From Streptomyces xanthochromogenes (lineage in GTDB: Bacteria > Actinomycetota > Actinomycetes > Streptomycetales > Streptomycetaceae), in the NCBI RefSeq assembly GCF_014650455.1, contig NZ_BMUZ01000008.1:347801-411800 (forward strand): 64,000 nucleotides of DNA. Reading direction: 5' to 3'. The stretch's first letter is position 1. The number at the start of each line of letters is the position of its first letter. Below the pieces are notes generated by a model. The model searched no databases, was not told the origin of the DNA, and saw only the letters and a list, made by a program, of their open reading frames with translations. The position numbers and the translations under genes are program-made. Shown here piece after piece: positions 59,284 through 64,000 of this stretch.

Positions 59284-59323
59284 CAGACGCCCTATGCGCG
59301 TTCTATTAGAGAAGAGGTATAGA
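59284..59323. promoter_or_regulatory. Divergent promoter region, sbnA/sbnB
   Basis: On the plus strand GAAGAGGTATAGA (TATAGA at 59318-59323) matches the shared cluster motif and sits 48 bp before sbnB. On the minus strand GAACGCGCATAGGG (a GAA-N5-ATAG match) points toward sbnA. The arrangement suggests one regulator or sigma factor acting both ways. Confidence 0.45.
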
Positions 59324-59371
59324 GACCGGCCGCAGGGTCGCCGCAGCACTGGACCATCGAAAGGAACCGCA

Positions 59372-60370
59372 ATGCTGATCCTTCGGCGCACCGACGTGGC
59401 GGACGCCCTGGCGGGCCGGGAGTTGGAGATCATCGACCTGGTCGCCGACGCCTACCGGCTGCACGACGAGGGCGCGACGGCACTGCCGCACTCGACCTTC
59501 CTGCGCTTCCCGGAGGAGCTGCACGCCCGGGACCGCATCATCGGCCTGCCGGCCTACCGGGGCGGCCCGGCGCCCGTCGCCGGAATGAAGTGGATCGCCT
59601 CGTTCCCCGGCAACGTATCGGCGGGCCTGGAGCGGGCGAGCGCCAGCATCACCCTCAACTCGCTTGAGAACGGCCGACCTTCGGCCTTCCTCGAAGGCTC
59701 CGTCATCTCCGCCAAGCGCACCGCAGCGAGCGCGGCCCTCGCCGCCCGCGTCCTCACCGAACAGGCCCCGCCCACCTCGGTCGCCCTCGTCGGCTGCGGA
59801 GTGATCAACCTGGAGATCCTGCGCTTCCTGTCCGCGGCCCTGCCCTCGCTGCGCGAGGCCGCCCTCTACGACATGGACCCGGCCCGCGCCGAGGACTTCG
59901 CCAGGACCTGCGCCGCCGAAGTCCCCGCGGTGAAGGCGTATCCGGTGACGGGCCTCGAAGACGCCCTCGCCGCCCACCCGCTCGTCTCGTTCGCCACCAC
60001 CGCGGGCGCGCCCCACACGGACCTGTCGGCCTGCGCCCCCGGCACCACCGTGCTGCACATCTCCCTGCGCGACCTCACCGTCGACACCGTCCTCGGATCG
60101 CTCAACATCGTCGACGACGCCGACCACGTCTGCCGCGAGCGCACCTCGCTGCACCTGGCCGAACAGCGCACCGGCAACCGCGACTTCGTCGCCGCCCCCA
60201 TCGGCGCCCTGCTGCGCGGGACCGCGACCCTCGACCGCGACCCCGGGCGCCCCGTCGTCTACTCGCCGTTCGGCCTGGGCGTCCTCGACATCGCGCTCGC
60301 CGAGTACGTACGCGAGCAGGCCGAGCGGTCGGGCCGGGGCATCCACGTGGACGACTTCCTCGACTCCTGA
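59372..60370 (+). CDS. sbnB: SbnB-type 2,3-diaminopropionate biosynthesis dehydrogenase
   Basis: A 332-residue NAD-dependent enzyme of the ornithine cyclodeaminase/mu-crystallin family. It has GMKWIASFPGN, SITLNSLENGRPSAFLEG, the nucleotide-binding VGCGVINLEI, and RTAASAALAAR. SbnB oxidatively cleaves the SbnA product to L-2,3-diaminopropionate and 2-oxoglutarate. ATG 59372 has AAAGGAA. It is the only biosynthetic gene on the plus strand in this part, divergent from sbnA. A terminator hairpin follows. Confidence 0.93.
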   Translation: MLILRRTDVADALAGRELEIIDLVADAYRLHDEGATALPHSTFLRFPEELHARDRIIGLPAYRGGPAPVAGMKWIASFPGNVSAGLERASASITLNSLENGRPSAFLEGSVISAKRTAASAALAARVLTEQAPPTSVALVGCGVINLEILRFLSAALPSLREAALYDMDPARAEDFARTCAAEVPAVKAYPVTGLEDALAAHPLVSFATTAGAPHTDLSACAPGTTVLHISLRDLTVDTVLGSLNIVDDADHVCRERTSLHLAEQRTGNRDFVAAPIGALLRGTATLDRDPGRPVVYSPFGLGVLDIALAEYVREQAERSGRGIHVDDFLDS

Positions 60371-60382
60371 CCCCGGTACGCA

Positions 60383-60426
60383 CACGACGGCGGCCCCCGC
60401 CCGTGAAGGAGGGGGCCACCGTCGTG
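60383..60426. terminator. Bidirectional hairpin terminator
   Basis: Arms 60383-60398 and 60411-60426 pair at 15 of 16 positions (12-nt loop), between the convergent stops of sbnB and the DUF4097 lipoprotein gene. Confidence 0.8.
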
Positions 60427-60432
60427 ACGGGC

Positions 60433-61086
60433 TCAGGCCAGCGGGAGCACGGAGATCCCGCCGCCGTCGGAGCGGGCCCGGATCTTGCGGGCCGATCCGG
60501 GATCGGTACGCACCCGCACGCTCTGGCTGCCGCCCCCGGTCGCCGCGTCCACCGCGTACGCCCCGTCCGGCACCCGGATCGTGACATTGCCGCCGGAGCT
60601 GCTGATGTCCACGGAGTCCGGCGCCTCGGTGAAGCCGGCCGTCACCCTGCCGCCGTCGGAACGCGCGGTCAGCCGGCCGGCCACCCCCTTGTCCACCGAA
60701 ATGTTCCCGCCGTCGCTCTCCAGCGTCGCGGCCAGCGCCTTCGGCACCTCCACCCGGTAGTCCACCTCACACGTCGAGCCCCCGAGGCCACCGCCGCAGT
60801 CCGACGGCGCGGTCAGCGACAACTCCCCGCCCTGGGTGAGGTGCTGGGTCTTCGGCTTGTCGCCGTCGTACTTGAGCGATTCGGTCACCCGCACCGCGTT
60901 CCCGCTCCCGGCCACCACGTCGATGGTGCCTCCGGACGTCTTGACCTTCAGCGAGGTGACCTTCGAGTCGACGGTGTACGAGGCGGAGTCGGTGCTCGTC
61001 TTCCCCATGCAGCCGGAGACGAGGCCCCCGGACACCACGGCTGCCATGACGTACACCGCGGTCTTCGTACGGAACGGGCGCTTCAT
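60433..61086 (-). CDS. DUF4097-type beta-strand-repeat lipoprotein
   Basis: A 217-residue lipoprotein. Lipobox VSGC follows a 25-residue signal peptide. The mature part is a right-handed beta-rich repeat: LKVKTSGGTIDV, LESDGGNISVDKG, LTARSDGGRVTAG, VDISSSGGNVTIRV, IRARSDGGGISV, each with a DGG/SGG turn. These are DUF4097-type surface proteins of unknown role. ATG 61086 follows AGGGAG. It lies between sbnB and the halogenase on the opposite strand and may not belong to the pathway. Confidence 0.8.
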   Translation of the reverse strand: MKRPFRTKTAVYVMAAVVSGGLVSGCMGKTSTDSASYTVDSKVTSLKVKTSGGTIDVVAGSGNAVRVTESLKYDGDKPKTQHLTQGGELSLTAPSDCGGGLGGSTCEVDYRVEVPKALAATLESDGGNISVDKGVAGRLTARSDGGRVTAGFTEAPDSVDISSSGGNVTIRVPDGAYAVDAATGGGSQSVRVRTDPGSARKIRARSDGGGISVLPLA

Positions 61087-61182
61087 CGGAACTCCCTAGG
61101 AACGGTTACCCGGTCGGAGCCGCCAGCCTGATCCCGGGAACCTGCGGGAATCTATGAAATTCCTGTACACCCCTCACACCAC

Positions 61183-61202
61183 CTCTATAGCTGTCGTATA
61201 GG
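61183..61202 (+). promoter_or_regulatory. Candidate halogenase promoter
   Basis: CTATAGCTGTCGTATAGG ends in a TATAGG box (61197-61202), 57 bp before the halogenase start. TATAGN is shared with the other cluster promoter candidates, but the GAAGA part is not. Confidence 0.35.
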
Positions 61203-61258
61203 ACCCTGGCCGAGGGTGGTCCATCTGAGACCCCCGCTCACCGCCAGGAGTGCCCCGC

Positions 61259-62869
61259 ATGAACAGTCGACGCATCCGCAAGGCCGTCATCCTGGGCGGC
61301 GGAGCCGAAGGCTGGATGACCGCAGCCCACCTCGGCAAGGCGCTCCAGGGCACCGTGGACCTCACCGTCCTCGAATCCCCGCACGACACCGCCCCGCACA
61401 TCGCCTCGGGCGTCGGCACCCTGCCCCACCTCCACCGGTGCTTCTTCGACCCGCTCGGCATCAACGAGGACGAGTGGATGCGGGAGTGCGGCGCGGGTTT
61501 CAAGACGGCCGTACGCTTCGTCAACTGGCGTACCGAAGGCCCCGGTTCGGCCGAGCCCAGGCAGCTGCCCACCGGTTCGAGCGACCACTTCTACCATTCC
61601 ACCGGGCTGCTCCCGGACTGCGAAGGACTCCCGCTCTCCCACTACTGGTTCAAGCGCAAGCACGAGGGCCGCACACAGGACCCCTTCGACTACGCCTGCT
61701 TCCGCGAACCCCCGCTCCTCGACGCGAAGCTCGCACCGCGCTGGCTCGACGGCCGTGCCGCCACCCGCTACGCCTGGCACCTCGACGCGGCCCTGCTCGC
61801 CGACTACCTGCGCCGCTTCACCACGGCCAAGCACGACACGCACGTCGTGGTGGGCGAACTCGCCGGTGCCGACCGGGACGAGCACGGCCGGCTCACCGCT
61901 CTGCGCACCACCGAGGGGCACGTGCTCGACGCGGACCTGTTCATCGACTGTTCGGGCTACGAGGGCGCGCTCATCAACGGCGTCCTGGCCGAACCCTTCG
62001 AGGACCTCTCGGGCGAACTGCTCTGCGACCGCGCCGTGGTGGCGCGCATCCCGCACAACGACCGCGCCGAGGGCGTCGACCCCTACACGTCCGCCGTGGC
62101 CGTGCCGTCCGGCTGGGCCTGGAAGATACCGCTGCGCGGCAGCTTCTCCACCGGCCACGTCCACCACAGCTCGCTCACCACGCAGGACGAGGCCCGGGCC
62201 GAGCTGAGCACCCTGTGGGGCCTGGACGCCGAACGCACCGCATTCGACACCCTGGACCTGCGGGTCGGCCGTACCCGGCGCACCTGGGTCGACAACGTCA
62301 TCGCCGTCGGCCGCTCGGCCGGCTCGCTCGGCCCGCTCCAGTCGACCGGCAGCCACTTCCTGGTAGCCGCGCTGCACCGGCTCGTCACCCACTTCCCGGA
62401 CCGTGACTTCGACCCGGCGCTGGCCGACAGCTACAACCGCGAGACCGACGAGATCTTCGCGGACTCCCGCGACTTCGTGCAGGCCCATCTGGCGTTCGCC
62501 CCTCGCACCGACACCGCGTTCTGGCGGGCGGGCAAGGAACGGGAACTCCCCGCCGGACTGCGCCGCAAGGCCGACGCCTACCGTGCGGCCCTGCCCGTCA
62601 ACCCGATGGCCACGGACGAGGCCGCCTACTACGGCTCGCACGGCAACGCCGAAGCCGAGCTCCACAACATCTGGACCGACGGCCACTACTACAGCGTCCT
62701 GGCCGGCCTCGGTACGGAGCCGCGCACCGCCCTGCCGGTCCTGGCCCACCGTCCGGAATCGGTGGCCGCGGCGGACCAGCTCTTCACCGCCATCGAACGC
62801 CAGCAGCGCAACCTCCTGGACACGCTTCCGACGGCGTACGACTGCCTGCGCAACCTCTACGAGGGGTGA
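61259..62869 (+). CDS. Flavin-dependent tryptophan-halogenase-like enzyme
   Basis: A 536-residue FADH2-dependent halogenase. It has the dinucleotide-binding motif LGGGAEGWMTA near the N-terminus, the WxWxIP motif (GWAWKIPL), and Lys82 in FKTAVRFVNW, aligned with the catalytic Lys79 of PrnA/RebH. The substrate-binding Glu346/357 region, normally PLESTG, reads PLQSTG (Gln361). It halogenates an aromatic substrate, most likely Trp or another indole/aromatic residue, free or in the peptide. ATG 61259 sits 8 bases after CAGGAG; an in-frame GTG at 61250 is less likely. No flavin reductase is encoded nearby. It belongs to the tailoring set of the cluster. Confidence 0.88.
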   Translation: MNSRRIRKAVILGGGAEGWMTAAHLGKALQGTVDLTVLESPHDTAPHIASGVGTLPHLHRCFFDPLGINEDEWMRECGAGFKTAVRFVNWRTEGPGSAEPRQLPTGSSDHFYHSTGLLPDCEGLPLSHYWFKRKHEGRTQDPFDYACFREPPLLDAKLAPRWLDGRAATRYAWHLDAALLADYLRRFTTAKHDTHVVVGELAGADRDEHGRLTALRTTEGHVLDADLFIDCSGYEGALINGVLAEPFEDLSGELLCDRAVVARIPHNDRAEGVDPYTSAVAVPSGWAWKIPLRGSFSTGHVHHSSLTTQDEARAELSTLWGLDAERTAFDTLDLRVGRTRRTWVDNVIAVGRSAGSLGPLQSTGSHFLVAALHRLVTHFPDRDFDPALADSYNRETDEIFADSRDFVQAHLAFAPRTDTAFWRAGKERELPAGLRRKADAYRAALPVNPMATDEAAYYGSHGNAEAELHNIWTDGHYYSVLAGLGTEPRTALPVLAHRPESVAAADQLFTAIERQQRNLLDTLPTAYDCLRNLYEG

Positions 62870-62911
62870 CGGGAGCGCTTCACGCACGGGTGCGGAAGCA
62901 TCCGTCGTTCC

Positions 62912-63646
62912 CTATACGTGCTGGTGGAGGTGTACCTCCAGTCGGCCGCCATCGGCGCCGGCGGGCACGGCAAGCGCCGCGGCCAGGGGGCCGGGCACGG
63001 CCAGGTCCGTCACGACCCAGGAGGCGGGGGTACCGGGCACCCCGGCGGCCACGACCGCGGAACCGGCGAGCTCCGGCCGGGTGTCGACGGTGGAGAGATC
63101 GGTGGTGATCCCGACCCCGACCGCCTTGAGCACGGCTTCCTTACGGGTCCAGCAGCGCAGGAAGAGCCGGGTGCGGGCATCCCCTTCGTCCGCACCGAGC
63201 ACGACCCGGCGCTCCGAATCGGACAGGGTCGACGCCGCGAGCTCCAGGACCGGGAAGTCCCGTACGCCCTCCACGTCCACCCCCACCGGAACGCGGGCCA
63301 CGGCGAGCATCCCGCAGCTGTCGGTGTGCGAAATGCTGATCCACAGGGGAGTGGCCGGGGCAAGGACCGCGGGCGGCCCGTGCAGCGGATCGCCGCAGCC
63401 AGGACAGGGCCGGCGCCCCAGGCCTATCTCCTCGGGCGCCACATCGAGCAGCCCGGAGAGGATGCGGCGGCTCGCCGCGCGCCCGGCCACGAACCCGACC
63501 GCGCTCCGCTGGTGCACGAACCGCGCGGCACGCTCGCGCTCCTCCTTGCTGAGCAGGGCCAGGTCGGCCGGTGCCACGGGACTGTCTCCCGTGGGCCACC
63601 ACCAGGCGTGCGCGACGGACGCGTCGATTTCGTGGATCAAGGTCAC
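62912..63646 (-). CDS. Sfp-type 4'-phosphopantetheinyl transferase (copy 2)
   Basis: A 244-residue PPTase with WISISHTDSC, VGVDVEGVRD and FLRCWTRKEAVLKAVGVGI. Domain order and length are those of Sfp-type enzymes. It is convergent with the halogenase (42 bp between stops). It shares the CPGCGDPLHGPP zinc-like element with copy 1 but differs clearly elsewhere. Carrying two PPTases in one cluster is unusual; this one may be the more general enzyme of the strain. ATG 63646. Confidence 0.92.
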   Translation of the reverse strand: MTLIHEIDASVAHAWWWPTGDSPVAPADLALLSKEERERAARFVHQRSAVGFVAGRAASRRILSGLLDVAPEEIGLGRRPCPGCGDPLHGPPAVLAPATPLWISISHTDSCGMLAVARVPVGVDVEGVRDFPVLELAASTLSDSERRVVLGADEGDARTRLFLRCWTRKEAVLKAVGVGITTDLSTVDTRPELAGSAVVAAGVPGTPASWVVTDLAVPGPLAAALAVPAGADGGRLEVHLHQHV

Positions 63647-63693
63647 GGGGGAACGCTACCGCCCCGAGGGAGGCCGGGGCCGAGGTCCGATTT

Positions 63694-64000
63694 GACGCGG
63701 GCCGAGCCGGTCCGTAAGGTTCTTCGGGTTGCCACGGAGCCGTATCGGTTCTGCGGCAACCGTCCGCCGCAGACTCTGCGGCACCCAACTCAGCACGATC
63801 TCCCGCCCGGGATGAATTTCGGCATGCCGAATTCTATTGCGGTCGGACCGGAAGACTCGATTATGAATCGGCCGGAAAAATCAGCTAGAGTTCGGGACGT
63901 CGGAACGGCCCAACAGCCGGGAAGACAAACCCCGCCCCGACGGGGAATCGGACACGAAAGAGTCTGATAGAGTCGGGAACACGAAATACCGAAGGGAAGC
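63694..64000 (+). promoter_or_regulatory. Probable rRNA operon promoter/leader region
   Basis: The 354-bp gene-free end contains TTGACG (63694-63699) with TAAGGT 17 bp later (63717-63722), and two TAGAGT boxes (63886-63891 and 63968-63973), each followed by TCGGG. The end reads CGAAATACCGAAGGGAAGC, a leader-like pattern I associate with Streptomyces 16S rRNA operons. A perfect CGATT-ATG-AATCG palindrome lies at 63858-63870. The 16S gene itself is beyond the window, so this is inference from recalled leader sequences. Confidence 0.55.

Noticed and set aside
59238..59371. Iron-regulator (DmdR/IdeR) box between sbnA and sbnB, expected if the product were a siderophore
   Set aside because: No TTAGGTTAGG-type palindrome is seen here or upstream of the NRPS operons, and no hydroxamate or catechol genes are present.

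Overview
The window is very GC-rich, uses GTG and TTG starts beside ATG, and carries actinobacterial housekeeping genes (hemQ, murC, msrB, zapE, an AIM24 protein, PPK2, SARP/AfsR-type regulators). It reads as a Streptomyces chromosome or a close relative. The sequence alone does not give the species.

Layout. Positions 1-16,149 hold core and conserved genes: the 3' end of hemQ, a secreted tripeptidyl-aminopeptidase-like hydrolase, and a minus-strand locus built on a DUF692 (MNIO-type iron) enzyme with two DUF4142 paralogues and a TIGR04222 membrane protein. These are followed by a PTH2-like protein, AIM24, a small zinc-ribbon protein, a NodB deacetylase lipoprotein, a secreted lipoprotein-like protein, PPK2, OsmC, zapE, a RibD-like reductase, murC and msrB. 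Positions 16,537-21,854 carry two AfsR/SARP-type regulators with a 62-residue secreted peptide gene between them. Positions 22,490-63,646 are a nonribosomal peptide gene cluster. The last 354 bp look like the leader/promoter region of an rRNA operon that starts just beyond the window.

The peptide cluster. Three NRPS genes encode seven adenylation domains. NRPS3 (26,753-35,911) is C-A(Thr)-T-E-C-A(Phe/aromatic)-T-C. NRPS1 (48,626-53,626) is A-T-C-A(Asn-like)-T. NRPS2 (37,983-48,629) is C-A-T-C-A(Gly)-T-C-A(Dab/Dap)-T followed by a beta-lactamase/PBP-like domain where a thioesterase would normally sit. NRPS3 ends in the C-A linker and NRPS1 begins in it, so the most economical order is NRPS3 -> NRPS1 -> NRPS2, a heptapeptide with a D-residue at the Thr position. 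Precursor supply fits: a short 3-phosphoglycerate dehydrogenase, SbnA and SbnB for L-2,3-diaminopropionate, an ornithine-carbamoyltransferase-like enzyme that could make beta-ureidoalanine, and a chorismate mutase for the aromatic residue. Tailoring genes are two SyrP-like Fe/2-oxoglutarate hydroxylases and a flavin-dependent tryptophan-halogenase-like enzyme. Support genes are two MbtH proteins, a type II thioesterase, two Sfp-type PPTases, an MFS exporter and a MacB-type ABC transporter. A short motif, GAAGAnnTATAG, precedes three operons in the cluster and may be its shared promoter element. I do not recognise the product.

All functional calls come from reading the translated sequence and recalled family motifs. 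No database search was run. Adenylation codes were read by eye against GrsA and are predictions.
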